Shown here in pieces: positions 50,255 through 59,526 of a stretch of DNA of 64,000 nucleotides. The stretch is from Spirochaetaceae bacterium 4572_59 (GTDB lineage Bacteria; Spirochaetota; Spirochaetia; DSM-2461), in the NCBI GenBank assembly GCA_002084805.1, contig NBMC01000003.1:124001-188000 (forward strand), given 5' to 3'. The translations under genes were made by a program, and so were the position numbers. Positions within the stretch are counted from its first letter, which is position 1. The number at the start of each line of letters is the position of its first letter. Under the pieces are notes generated by a model, which had not been told where the DNA came from, made no database searches, and worked only from the letters and a program-made list of their open reading frames with translations.

Positions 50255-51004
50255 TTAATTACTTTGATTTAATTCGCTCCATCCTGCCCCGGCATAACTG
50301 GTCAGGATTTCATCCAGTTTTCCTTCGGCCTTCAGTTCGGAGACAGCTTTCTGGAATTTTGCAATCAAATCCAAATGGGCTGATTTGTTGGAAAACTGCA
50401 ACCATTGGGTTTTGGTACCAAGAGAAATTACATCCTTTTCCAGCTTCGAGACATATCCATACTTATTGATCAGATAGGATAATACGATAGCGTTGCCAAC
50501 GCCTGAGTCAATTCTTCCGGCAGAAAGCAACTTAAGCATGGTTTCGTAGTTGGGAACAGAATATTTAATAATGCCAGCATCATTGTCAAAGGCATCACTG
50601 ATACTTGTTTTAGCAAGAACACCAACTCTATCACTGTTCTGCAAATCAGAAAAACTATTCAGAGGAAGGCCCTTTTTATTCATTGCAATAATATTGATCT
50701 TTCTAATCTCAGAACAATACTCTACAAACTTATCCCATTTCGATGCCCTGAAGAATATTGCCATATCAATTTCACCGGATTTGATAGCAGCAAACAGTTT
50801 TGTTTTAGGAACGATTTCGACATCGAGATCAACCCCTGCCCTTTCGGCAATGGCAAGCAGATAATCATAATGCTCTCCGCTTGGGTTCCCGGCATCAATA
50901 AATCCAAGAGGTTCAGATTCGAGAACATATGCTTTCAGAGTCTGGGCACTCAGACCGAATGCGGAAAGAGTAATAATCAGTAACAGAAAAACAGTTTATT
51001 TCAT
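50255..51004 (-). pseudogene. Family 3 extracellular solute-binding protein with in-frame TAA at codon 3
   Basis: ATG AAA TAA then TVFLLLIITLSAFGLSAQTLKAYVLESEPLGFIDAGNPSGEHYDYLLAIAERAGVDLDVEIVPKTKLFAAIKSGEIDMAIFF... continuous to 50255. Confidence 0.75.
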
Positions 51005-51030
51005 CTCATTTTCCTTAGATTCAATTTATA

Positions 51031-51056
51031 AAAACCTTCGTTTACGAAGGGTTTTA
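51031..51056 (-). terminator. Intrinsic terminator (probably bidirectional) downstream of MCP
   Basis: Plus strand AAAACCTTCG-TTTA-CGAAGGGTTTT. Confidence 0.65.
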
Positions 51057-52826
51057 TGATATTTTAAATTTATTCACTTCTTTCTCTAACTTATCAGCAC
51101 TTTCACCGAGAATAATATTGATCCCGGAAACATTTTCCATAGCATTGTTAATTTCCGTGATTCCGATAACTATTTCACTGATAGCATTAGATACGACAGA
51201 AGCGACATTCTCAACTTCAGACATTGTTTTTTGTAAATTCTTTGAGGATAACTGCATTGCAGCGGAATTTGTAGTAACTGTTTGCGAAACATCAGTCAGA
51301 ATAACCATGGATTTCTGTATTTGTTCAGATCCGCTGGCCAGTTCAGACATAGTTCCGGAAATTTCTTCAAATGATTCAGCCACATCCCTGACTTCGACAT
51401 CGATTAGATTAAACGCCTGCTGTGTTTCTCCACTCAGGGTTGATGCTTTTTCTATCTTAGCCACAATATCACCAAGAACTATTGAAATATCACGGGAGTT
51501 TGAACTCGCGGTATCAGCCAGTTTTCTTATTTCATCAGAAACAACAGCAAAACCCTTACCCGCATCCCCCGCATGCGCGGCTTCTATAGCAGCATTCATG
51601 GAAAGCAGATTTGTCTGTGATGCAATATTGTTAATAATGACCACCATATCATTGATCTGATCGATATTCGTAGCAATTTCAGCAATGACGCTACTGGTTT
51701 CATTCAGCTTCATTCCCCCGGCTTGCGCTGTATCCACCAGAGTGGTGGTGGAATTCTTCTTCTTAACTGTAATACTGCTTATATTGGAAATAGAAGCAAT
51801 CATCTGAGTGACGGATGCTGTCGTTTCTTCAACCATCGCCGCCTGATTTTCAATCCCATCCAGAGAACTCTGGGTATTGCTATTGATGTCTGTCACAGCC
51901 TTCATAGAGTTATCCACTGATTCATTGAGACTCTGGATCTGCTCCCTGGTCGAATTGATATTTGCAGTCATCTGATTTACAGAGGCAACTGTCTCCTCAG
52001 TATTTGAACCCATATCATTCTTCACTTCAATCGTTTGCTCAAGAGATACCTTAATATTGGATATTGATTCCTTGAGAGCATCAATGAAGCTATTAAAGTG
52101 GGCAGCCATCTCACCGATTTCATCATTAGATTTTTTTGTTAGATGCTTTGTAAGATCCCCTTCTCCCTGAGCGATATCTTTCAACATTAGACTGACATTG
52201 CGAATAGGAGTTATCACAATTTTTCCAATCAGAAATGCATTAAGCAAGATAATAATTAAAGCAATGAGATAGTTGATCAGTAAATTGGAAATAAAACTAC
52301 TTTTGACCCGCTTGATAATTTCCCTTGCACTGAAATAGAGAGTAATTTCGCCCAGCTCAACAGCGTTATTGATACCATCATCGAAAATAATAGTTTTAGA
52401 ACGGATTAAGAATTCTTCCGTTCCATATCCGTCAAAATCCTCAGTTTGTAAGTCATGGCTAATTTCTCCATTTTCAGTAAGAACTACTTTTATAATCAAT
52501 TCCTGATTCAGAAGATCCTCCAATTGAAATTCGACCTGTTCCACCTCAAAATTAAAGAGAGGATAAACCAGAGAACTTGGAGCTATATCGATTACGGCAT
52601 CAGACATTTCATTAAGGCTTTGATAGAGCTGAAGCTTACTACTATTGGATTGGTAAAACACAATTACTGAAAAAGACAAGATAGCAACTATAAATATTGC
52701 CAGCATGATCTTTAAGTTCAATTTTAAATTCTTCACTTGTTGATATCCTTTAAATGATTGAGGTTTTTCACTTGTTAAAAACATTACTATCTTTCTATTT
52801 GACTTAATCATAATCTGCTTTGACAA
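51054..52826 (-). CDS. Methyl-accepting chemotaxis protein
   Basis: TM and HAMP region; [47 protein letters not shown]; exact start uncertain. Confidence 0.93.
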   Translation of the reverse strand: MSKQIMIKSNRKIVMFLTSEKPQSFKGYQQVKNLKLNLKIMLAIFIVAILSFSVIVFYQSNSSKLQLYQSLNEMSDAVIDIAPSSLVYPLFNFEVEQVEFQLEDLLNQELIIKVVLTENGEISHDLQTEDFDGYGTEEFLIRSKTIIFDDGINNAVELGEITLYFSAREIIKRVKSSFISNLLINYLIALIIILLNAFLIGKIVITPIRNVSLMLKDIAQGEGDLTKHLTKKSNDEIGEMAAHFNSFIDALKESISNIKVSLEQTIEVKNDMGSNTEETVASVNQMTANINSTREQIQSLNESVDNSMKAVTDINSNTQSSLDGIENQAAMVEETTASVTQMIASISNISSITVKKKNSTTTLVDTAQAGGMKLNETSSVIAEIATNIDQINDMVVIINNIASQTNLLSMNAAIEAAHAGDAGKGFAVVSDEIRKLADTASSNSRDISIVLGDIVAKIEKASTLSGETQQAFNLIDVEVRDVAESFEEISGTMSELASGSEQIQKSMVILTDVSQTVTTNSAAMQLSSKNLQKTMSEVENVASVVSNAISEIVIGITEINNAMENVSGINIILGESADKLEKEVNKFKIS

Positions 52827-53118
52827 TTTCTGCTAGATTTTTTTTCATACAAAAACCCACTTGCAAAAAACCAAAGGATTGTAGGATGATATTATATTTC
52901 TGAATTCTGGATGATCAGGATTATATTATTGAAATTTTGAGTGATATGCTGATAACCAAGTTATGGTAGCACCTCAGGATTACAATTTTATAGAAGAACT
53001 GGCATATGGGTATTCCTGGTAATACTCTGTATGCCTACTGTAAGAAATTACCCCAGGAGGATGAATTATTTTCTAATAATTCTTCCCCCTGTAGGGAATC
53101 CCGGAGTTTATAGTCTGG

Positions 53119-53812
53119 TTATCCTTTAACCGAACCGGCAAGGAGGCCCTTAATAAAGTATTTCCCCAGAAAGACATACAGAAGGAGCGTTGGCATCGCA
53201 GCGATGAGGGCTCCCGCCATCTGTACATTCCACTCAACAATCTGGCTCCCCGCAAGATTTACCAGAGCCACTGTAATAGGCTGAATGGAAGGATTCTGAG
53301 TAATGGTGACAGCAAACAGAAAATCATTCCATATACTGGTAAACTGCCAGATGATAACGACAACCATCGCCGGGGCGGACAGAGGAATAATGACTTTCAG
53401 ATACGTTCCGATTAATCCCAGACCATCCATCAGAGAGGCTTCCAGCAGCTCATCAGGAACTTCTGCATAAAAGTTTCTGAACATCAGGGTGGCTATGGGT
53501 ATCCCGTAAATCACATGGGTCACAATCAGATCCTATTATAATGGTGCAAATAGTAGCGGATATGACCAGAATAAAGCTGTTAATCAGATTAGGCAGCAGT
53601 TTTTCAAAGGCTTCAGAAAATGATTCAATGTGAAATGTTTTGGGGAATAACCACATTTCGGAGATACTGACATTGGCAAAACTCTTCAGGCTTGTCGCCA
53701 GGAGAACATAGACCGGTATTAAAAAAAATAAACAGAAAATTATCAGGGTCATGTACAAAAGAGTTCTGTTCACGTTCCTTTTCATTATTGGATTATTGTT
53801 AAGAAATGCCAT
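53119..53812 (-). pseudogene. MalG-type carbohydrate ABC permease with internal deletion/frameshift
   Basis: N-terminal frame ...[25 protein letters not shown]-terminal frame [54 protein letters not shown]... Confidence 0.8.
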
Positions 53813-53813
53813 A

Positions 53814-54707
53814 TCAGTCTTCCTTCTTGAATGTTGAATAGAGGTAGGGCACTATCACAAATGCTACCATGATCAGCATGATGATTGAAATTGCGGCTCC
53901 CTCAGCATAGTGATTACCACGGAAGGTTGTTTCGAACATGAATAGTCCGGGGAAATCGGTTACAAAAGCCGGACCGGACCCGGTCATCGCATAAACAAGG
54001 TCAAAAATCTTTAAAGAGATATGTCCCAGAACAATCATGGCCGATAGAATAATAGGTTTGATAGAAGGAATGATAATAGCTTTTATTATAGTAAACTCTC
54101 CAGCACCTTCAATCTGAGCAGACTCGATCAGCTGCACAGGAATACCTCTCAGCCCTGCCAGGAACATCGCCATTGTATAACCCATATACTGCCAGGTAGC
54201 TGCCAGGATGATGGACAAAAGGGCAAAATTGAATCCTCCCATACTGTCTGTATTGGTATACCAACCAAAGCTGACGTTTTCAAAGCCCATCATCTGAAAC
54301 AGAGAATTGATACCTACCGTCGGATTTAGCATCCATCGCCAAAGAACACCTGTTACGACAAAAGAAAGTGCAAGGGGAAACATATAGACGGTACGAAAGA
54401 ACCCTTCACCCTTGATATTTTTATTAATCAGATATGCCAGAAAAAACCCGAAAAAGACACAACTGACAATGAAAAAAATAGTGAAAAAGAATGTGTTTAA
54501 CAGATCAATCTGGAAACGGGTATTTTTAAACAGTTCAATATAGTTATCCAACCACACCAGGGTAAAATCAGATTTTATTCCATCCCAGGCAGAAAGAGAA
54601 ACCCGAAAAGACCAGGCAATAAATCCATAGATAAAGACGACAACAACCAGGATGGATGGTGTCACCATCAAAAGCGCCTTTTTCCTATCTTTTTTTGTAA
54701 AAATCAT
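53814..54707 (-). CDS. MalF-type carbohydrate ABC transporter permease
   Basis: VQLIESAQIEGAGEFTIIKAIIIPSIKPI EAA motif; ATG 54707 preceded by AGGGAGGT. Confidence 0.92.
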   Translation of the reverse strand: MIFTKKDRKKALLMVTPSILVVVVFIYGFIAWSFRVSLSAWDGIKSDFTLVWLDNYIELFKNTRFQIDLLNTFFFTIFFIVSCVFFGFFLAYLINKNIKGEGFFRTVYMFPLALSFVVTGVLWRWMLNPTVGINSLFQMMGFENVSFGWYTNTDSMGGFNFALLSIILAATWQYMGYTMAMFLAGLRGIPVQLIESAQIEGAGEFTIIKAIIIPSIKPIILSAMIVLGHISLKIFDLVYAMTGSGPAFVTDFPGLFMFETTFRGNHYAEGAAISIIMLIMVAFVIVPYLYSTFKKED

Positions 54708-54768
54708 TAGACCTCCCTGAAAAAAAGCGGGCAGCAATATGCAACCCGCTTTCAGTCAGTAAATTACT

Positions 54769-55947
54769 TTATTTCTGAGCATACTTTTCAGCAGCGCTTG
54801 TTAAATCCTCTACCGCTTTATCTACATCCAATTTGGTAACAAGAATGGTGACAATATCATTGATTCTTGTGAGCCATGCCTCGGAAGCAGCAGCGCCATG
54901 GGCGAGACTGGGAACAATAACATTTGTATTGAAATCATCCATAGCTTCATTCTGGTATTCATTATAGAGAGAACGATCCCCGTCGATACGGGCAGGAATG
55001 GAACCTTTAACAGGATTAAATGCATCCTGACCTTCCTTGGAAGCCAGAACAGTCAGCCATTTCTCGGCATTCTCTACATTCTTGATATCTTTAGGCAGAC
55101 CGAAGGAATCAGAAAGCATAATAAAATTACCTTCTGTTCCAGGAGAGGGAACCCAATCCCAGACGACTTTCTGATCATAGCCCTTAGACATGAAGTATCC
55201 GGCAGCCCAGTCACCCATGACGTTCATGGCAGCCTTTCCCTCAGCAACATACTGAGCCGCATCCATATTGGAGATGGCGGAATGGTCAGCATTTACATAT
55301 TTCATCATTTTGGCAAAGTTATTCAGAGCCTCTCTGACCTCAGGAGAATCCCAAGAGGTAGAACCATCCCACAAACCGTTATATTTTTCGGGTCCTGTGC
55401 TGGCCAGAATGACATTTTCCAGAAGATGAGTCGATGCCCAGATTCCTGTGTCGCCCAAAGACAGAGGAGTCACGCCATTACTGGCAAATACCTCGGCAAC
55501 ATTAAAAAACTCTTCCATTGTGCGGGGAGCTTCAAGAATAACATCTTTAGGAAATTTATCCATCCATCCGTTATCTTTAAGGATATAGGAAATAGGTTCC
55601 ATAAAATCAGAGACAACCCATGTATCGATCAACTCATGACCGGCATGTACCTGAAAACTGTCAGGTGGATCGCCACCCTGCATTCTGGTAGCAAGAACAG
55701 CCTTGGCGTTGGTTCCAGCTCCTCCGGCAACAGTTGCATTGATAAGATCTACATCAGGATTCTGAGCCTGATAAATATCAATAATAGCATTAAGTCCTTC
55801 GGCTTCGCCTCCAGCCGTCCACCAGCTGAAAATTTCCATCTCGTTCTTTGCTTCCGATTCCTGTGCACCATTTGCAGATATCTGAAAAGATATCATCAGA
55901 GCAAATAAAATCGGTAAAACAACTAATTTTTTCATAGTCTTCTCCAT
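54769..55947 (-). CDS. Carbohydrate ABC transporter solute-binding protein
   Basis: Signal peptide; EIFSWWTAGGEAEGLNAIIDIYQAQNPDVDLINATVAGGAGTNAKAVLATRMQGGDPPDSFQVHAGHEL. Confidence 0.93.
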   Translation of the reverse strand: MEKTMKKLVVLPILFALMISFQISANGAQESEAKNEMEIFSWWTAGGEAEGLNAIIDIYQAQNPDVDLINATVAGGAGTNAKAVLATRMQGGDPPDSFQVHAGHELIDTWVVSDFMEPISYILKDNGWMDKFPKDVILEAPRTMEEFFNVAEVFASNGVTPLSLGDTGIWASTHLLENVILASTGPEKYNGLWDGSTSWDSPEVREALNNFAKMMKYVNADHSAISNMDAAQYVAEGKAAMNVMGDWAAGYFMSKGYDQKVVWDWVPSPGTEGNFIMLSDSFGLPKDIKNVENAEKWLTVLASKEGQDAFNPVKGSIPARIDGDRSLYNEYQNEAMDDFNTNVIVPSLAHGAAASEAWLTRINDIVTILVTKLDVDKAVEDLTSAAEKYAQK

Positions 55948-55957
55948 TTATTTATTT

Positions 55958-55976
55958 AAAAAGCACCTTGCTTTTT
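55958..55976 (-). terminator. Intercistronic hairpin between epimerase and solute-binding protein genes
   Basis: AAAAAGCA-CCT-TGCTTTTT perfect 8-bp stem; attenuator or processing stem. Confidence 0.5.
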
Positions 55977-56010
55977 ATTACCATAGAAACAGATCCTCTC
56001 TCATTCCTGA

Positions 56011-57282
56011 TTAAGCCGAGATTCTCTCAAGCCTCTCAATCGTCAGTATAACAGCACGTATGGAGTGATAATTAACCTTCCAGGAGTGACTCATATGTTC
56101 CCAGATGGGATTGCCTTCACGGCTTAACAGAGGCCACCACTCTCCTACTTCATGCTTAATCATGTGGTTCATCACAAAAGTATGAACGTTCTGATAGTTT
56201 TCCAGGTATTTTTCATCCCCATAGAGCAGGTAGGCATCCAGCATCCCTGTCAGGAACTCAGCCTGCTGCCAGAACTCCTTTGCCTGGTCGTAGACCTTCC
56301 TGCCGTCATGAGAACCCTCCACATAGACCCCGCCGTATTCCCGGTCAATACCGATTTCTGCATGAGCCAGGATTTTCCCGAACAGCTCATCGTAGTTATG
56401 CGGATCCTGCCCCAGGATCTTCAACGAATCGGTCAGCAGCCAGAAAAACTCGACATTATGCCCGTAGGAAGAATTATCAAGATTGTTAACTTTTTCCTGA
56501 GAATCTCCCACAAAGCGATCCCATCCCCAGATAATATCAAATTTAATTTGCGGCGCGATAGTCCAATCCTTATAAAACTGAGGGATACCGGTCCCGTACA
56601 GCGGATGCATAATCCGCTGTGTCAGCAGATCAATGATTTCCTGCAGCTTTCTTTTATGAACGTCCTTTCCGCTGCAGGCATACAGAGCCGTAAAGGCCTC
56701 CATAAGATGCATATGGACATCCAGAGTTTTCCTGTCTCCTCCCGCACTGCCGGGTCCACAGAGAATCCAGTCCTTCTCAAACATCTCCCAATAACCGCCA
56801 CAGGAAGTTTCTGCAGCATAGATCTGCAGTAGATCAAAACATTTTTCAGCATATTCCAGCCCGCGGGGATCTCCTGAAGCACTTGTATAGGTCGCGAGGG
56901 CATAAATAGCAAAACTATGCCCATATAATATTTTTTTATCTATCAGGACTTCATTTTTCCTGTTGAAAAGCCAGTAGAATCCACCATTTTCAGAATCCCA
57001 GTAATTGTCGATGGCAAATTGAACACCCTTTTCAGCCAGGCCCAACAGGACGTTATCCGGATCAAATCCTTTGATATGAGCCAGGGAAAAAGAATAGATG
57101 CTACGCATATGTGCCAACAGCGATTTTTCATCACAGCCGGAATCATCACCATTTGTATCAAACTGGGTAATAAAACCGCCATAAGACTCATCCCATATAC
57201 GGTTTTGCCAGAAGGGCAGCAATTCCTGGCTTAGATGACTACTCATCTCTTTCTTCCACAATTTGACCATTTCCAGATCCAT
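56011..57282 (-). CDS. N-acylglucosamine 2-epimerase/cellobiose 2-epimerase (AGE) family protein
   Basis: WDESYGGFITQFDTNGD...KSLLAHMRSIYSFSLAH...LDVHMHLMEAFTALY...WWPLLSREGNPIWEHMSHSWKVNYHSIRAV. Confidence 0.88.
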   Translation of the reverse strand: MDLEMVKLWKKEMSSHLSQELLPFWQNRIWDESYGGFITQFDTNGDDSGCDEKSLLAHMRSIYSFSLAHIKGFDPDNVLLGLAEKGVQFAIDNYWDSENGGFYWLFNRKNEVLIDKKILYGHSFAIYALATYTSASGDPRGLEYAEKCFDLLQIYAAETSCGGYWEMFEKDWILCGPGSAGGDRKTLDVHMHLMEAFTALYACSGKDVHKRKLQEIIDLLTQRIMHPLYGTGIPQFYKDWTIAPQIKFDIIWGWDRFVGDSQEKVNNLDNSSYGHNVEFFWLLTDSLKILGQDPHNYDELFGKILAHAEIGIDREYGGVYVEGSHDGRKVYDQAKEFWQQAEFLTGMLDAYLLYGDEKYLENYQNVHTFVMNHMIKHEVGEWWPLLSREGNPIWEHMSHSWKVNYHSIRAVILTIERLERISA

Positions 57283-57339
57283 ATCATTTTCCTCTTTTCT
57301 TCTATTTCATAAATTATATTTATCTCAGTTTTTCCTTAT

Positions 57340-57357
57340 TATGGAATCGGTTTCATA
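57340..57357. promoter_or_regulatory. LacI-family operator-like palindrome
   Basis: TATGGAATCGGTTTCATA, imperfect palindrome with central CG, overlapping the -10/+1 of the minus promoter. Confidence 0.65.
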
Positions 57358-57383
57358 ATAAATCTGTTTATTCTATTTGTCAA
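57355..57383 (-). promoter_or_regulatory. Consensus sigma70 promoter for epimerase/ABC transporter operon
   Basis: Minus strand TTGACA (57383-57378)-17-TATTAT (57360-57355). Confidence 0.75.
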
Positions 57384-57480
57384 CTTCAATAATAAAAACT
57401 ATTACCAAATATTTTATTTACATACAACATAATAATTTATAAATTCATTGCTTTAATAAATAAACAAGACAAAACAAAGA

Positions 57481-57509
57481 TTGACAGAATAGCTACTGAG
57501 GGATAATAT
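57481..57509 (+). promoter_or_regulatory. Consensus sigma70 promoter for the kinase operon
   Basis: TTGACA (57481-57486)-17-TAATAT (57504-57509). Confidence 0.8.
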
Positions 57510-57516
57510 CATTATA

Positions 57517-57534
57517 AATGTATCCGGTTACATT
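57517..57534. promoter_or_regulatory. LacI/GntR-type operator-like palindrome at +1
   Basis: AATGTATCCGGTTACATT, near-perfect palindrome with CCGG core. Confidence 0.7.
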
Positions 57535-57624
57535 TTCAAAGCCCAGAGACTGCCATCGGCAGTATATGCCTGATGTACGCAGATACAAACAAAGACCTTA
57601 TAAAATGCAAAATAGGAAAAACTA

Positions 57625-59523
57625 ATGAAAGATCTCAATAAAATCATCGACAAATTTTCAAATACATCAATTGCTGTAATTGGAGATATTTGTCTGGACA
57701 TGTATTATTTTCTTACTAACGAAAAAAGTGAAATATCTGTGGAAACAGGTATCGAGACACGCACAGTTTCTGCTTTCAAAAATGAAGCCGGTGGCGCTGG
57801 CAATGTGGCGATCAACCTGAAAACACTGGGTAAATGCAGTGTCGATATTTATGGTATGATCGGAGAGGATTCCTTTGGGGTTACCCTCAGATCGATACTG
57901 GAGAAAGCCGGTATAAACTGCCGTTTTATTCAAACCCAGAAGTCTGACTGGCACACCCATGTCTATCATAAGGTATACAAAGACGGCCGAGAGGAACCCC
58001 GCTATGATATAGGGAATTTTAACAAAGCCGACAGTCAGGCTGTTAAAACGATTCTAACGGACCTCGAATCCAATATTGATAAATATCAGGCAGTCATCAT
58101 CAATGAGCAGATCATCCACGGCTACCACAATGAAGTTTTTCAATCCGGTCTGTCACGGCTGATTGAAAAATATGAAGACCGCTGTCTCTGGATCACCGAC
58201 TGTCGCCACCTGAATAATATCTACAACAAAAGCATACGAAAACTGAATAACCACGAAGCCCGGGCACTCTTCCGGGAGCTGCATCCTGAGAGCACGGACC
58301 TACCGGAAGACAGGGCCCTGGCTCTTTGGCTTCATAGCTATTGGGGAAAACCGCTTATAGTCACCCTGGGAGAAGAGGGAGCCATTGCGGTCGATCAAAA
58401 CGGCCAGATCCTGGAGACGGCAGGAATAAACCTGATCGGAGCAAAAGATACGGTGGGAGCGGGAGACGCCTTCCTTTCGGGCCTGACCCTGACTCTGGCC
58501 TCCGGTGGCACACTGGAGGAAGCCCTGCATATCGGGAATTCTTCTGCCAGTGTTTCGGTTAGCAAATTGTTTGAAACCGGTCACCCCGCAGTGGAGGAAG
58601 TTTTGGAAATGGGAAGCTCCCCCGATTACAGATACAATCCCGACCTGGCAAAGGATGACAGAAAAGCCCGCTTCCTGGAAAACAGCCCTGTTGAGCTGAT
58701 CAATATCAGCCAGACAAACCGGCCTAAAGTGGTGATTTTTGATCATGATGGTACGATTTCAACCCTGAGACAGGGTTGGGAGCCTATTATGAAAGAGGTC
58801 CTGATACAGGCTGTTCTCGGTCAGTCCTTCGAGACAATCGATCCTGACAAGCTGAAAGATATCCAGAAAGAAGCGGATGAGCTGATTGAAAAAACGACAG
58901 GAGTGCAGACCATCATTCAGATGCACGCTCTCCGGGATATGGTCAGATCCTTCGGATACGTAGCCGAAGAAGAAATACTGTCTCCACTGGAATATAAAAA
59001 GATCTACAATGATAAACTGATGAAAATGGTATCCTCCCGGGTCGACCTGTTCCAGCGGGGACTGCTAAACCTGGATGATGTAACCATAAAAGGGGCCGTC
59101 CCGTTTCTTGAAAAGCTCAGGAAGGCAGGGGTAACTATCTATATGGCCAGCGGCACCGATCAGGAGGATGTACGACGGGAGGCGACCCTTCTCGGCTATG
59201 CAGATTACTTCAACGGTGGAATTTTCGGATCCGTGGGCGATGTGAACTGTGATCCCAAACGGATGGTGATTGAAACAATCATCAAAAACATCCCTGCAGG
59301 GATAAAACCGGAAGATTGCTATATTTTTGGCGACGGCCCCGTAGAGATGAGGGAAGCCTCCAAACGGGGGTTTACACGGATCGGACTTGTCAGTGATGAA
59401 AAACAGCGTTTTGGCACCAACCGAGACAAAAGGCCCCGTCTGATTCTAGGGGGAGCCCAGGCCCTGATACCGGACTTCTCCTGGATTAGCATATTAAGCA
59501 GATTCTTGAGTTGGGAGGTATAA
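57625..59523 (+). CDS. HldE-like PfkB kinase fused to HAD-family phosphatase
   Basis: IAVIGDICLDMYYF...EAGGAGNVAINLKTLG...GAKDTVGAGDAFLSGL (PfkB); VVIFDHDGTISTLRQGWEPIM...YIFGDGPVEMREASKRG (HAD). Confidence 0.88.
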   Translation: MKDLNKIIDKFSNTSIAVIGDICLDMYYFLTNEKSEISVETGIETRTVSAFKNEAGGAGNVAINLKTLGKCSVDIYGMIGEDSFGVTLRSILEKAGINCRFIQTQKSDWHTHVYHKVYKDGREEPRYDIGNFNKADSQAVKTILTDLESNIDKYQAVIINEQIIHGYHNEVFQSGLSRLIEKYEDRCLWITDCRHLNNIYNKSIRKLNNHEARALFRELHPESTDLPEDRALALWLHSYWGKPLIVTLGEEGAIAVDQNGQILETAGINLIGAKDTVGAGDAFLSGLTLTLASGGTLEEALHIGNSSASVSVSKLFETGHPAVEEVLEMGSSPDYRYNPDLAKDDRKARFLENSPVELINISQTNRPKVVIFDHDGTISTLRQGWEPIMKEVLIQAVLGQSFETIDPDKLKDIQKEADELIEKTTGVQTIIQMHALRDMVRSFGYVAEEEILSPLEYKKIYNDKLMKMVSSRVDLFQRGLLNLDDVTIKGAVPFLEKLRKAGVTIYMASGTDQEDVRREATLLGYADYFNGGIFGSVGDVNCDPKRMVIETIIKNIPAGIKPEDCYIFGDGPVEMREASKRGFTRIGLVSDEKQRFGTNRDKRPRLILGGAQALIPDFSWISILSRFLSWEV

Positions 59524-59526
59524 ACA

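Noticed and set aside
53056-53094. Imperfect hairpin GGAGGATGAATTAT/ATAATTCTTCCCCC downstream of malG-like gene
   Set aside because: Stem is real but has two mismatches and no U-tract on either strand; not confidently a terminator or RNA gene.
54898-55908. 336-aa plus ORF antisense to the sugar-binding protein
   Set aside because: Antisense shadow of a strongly supported ABC solute-binding protein gene.
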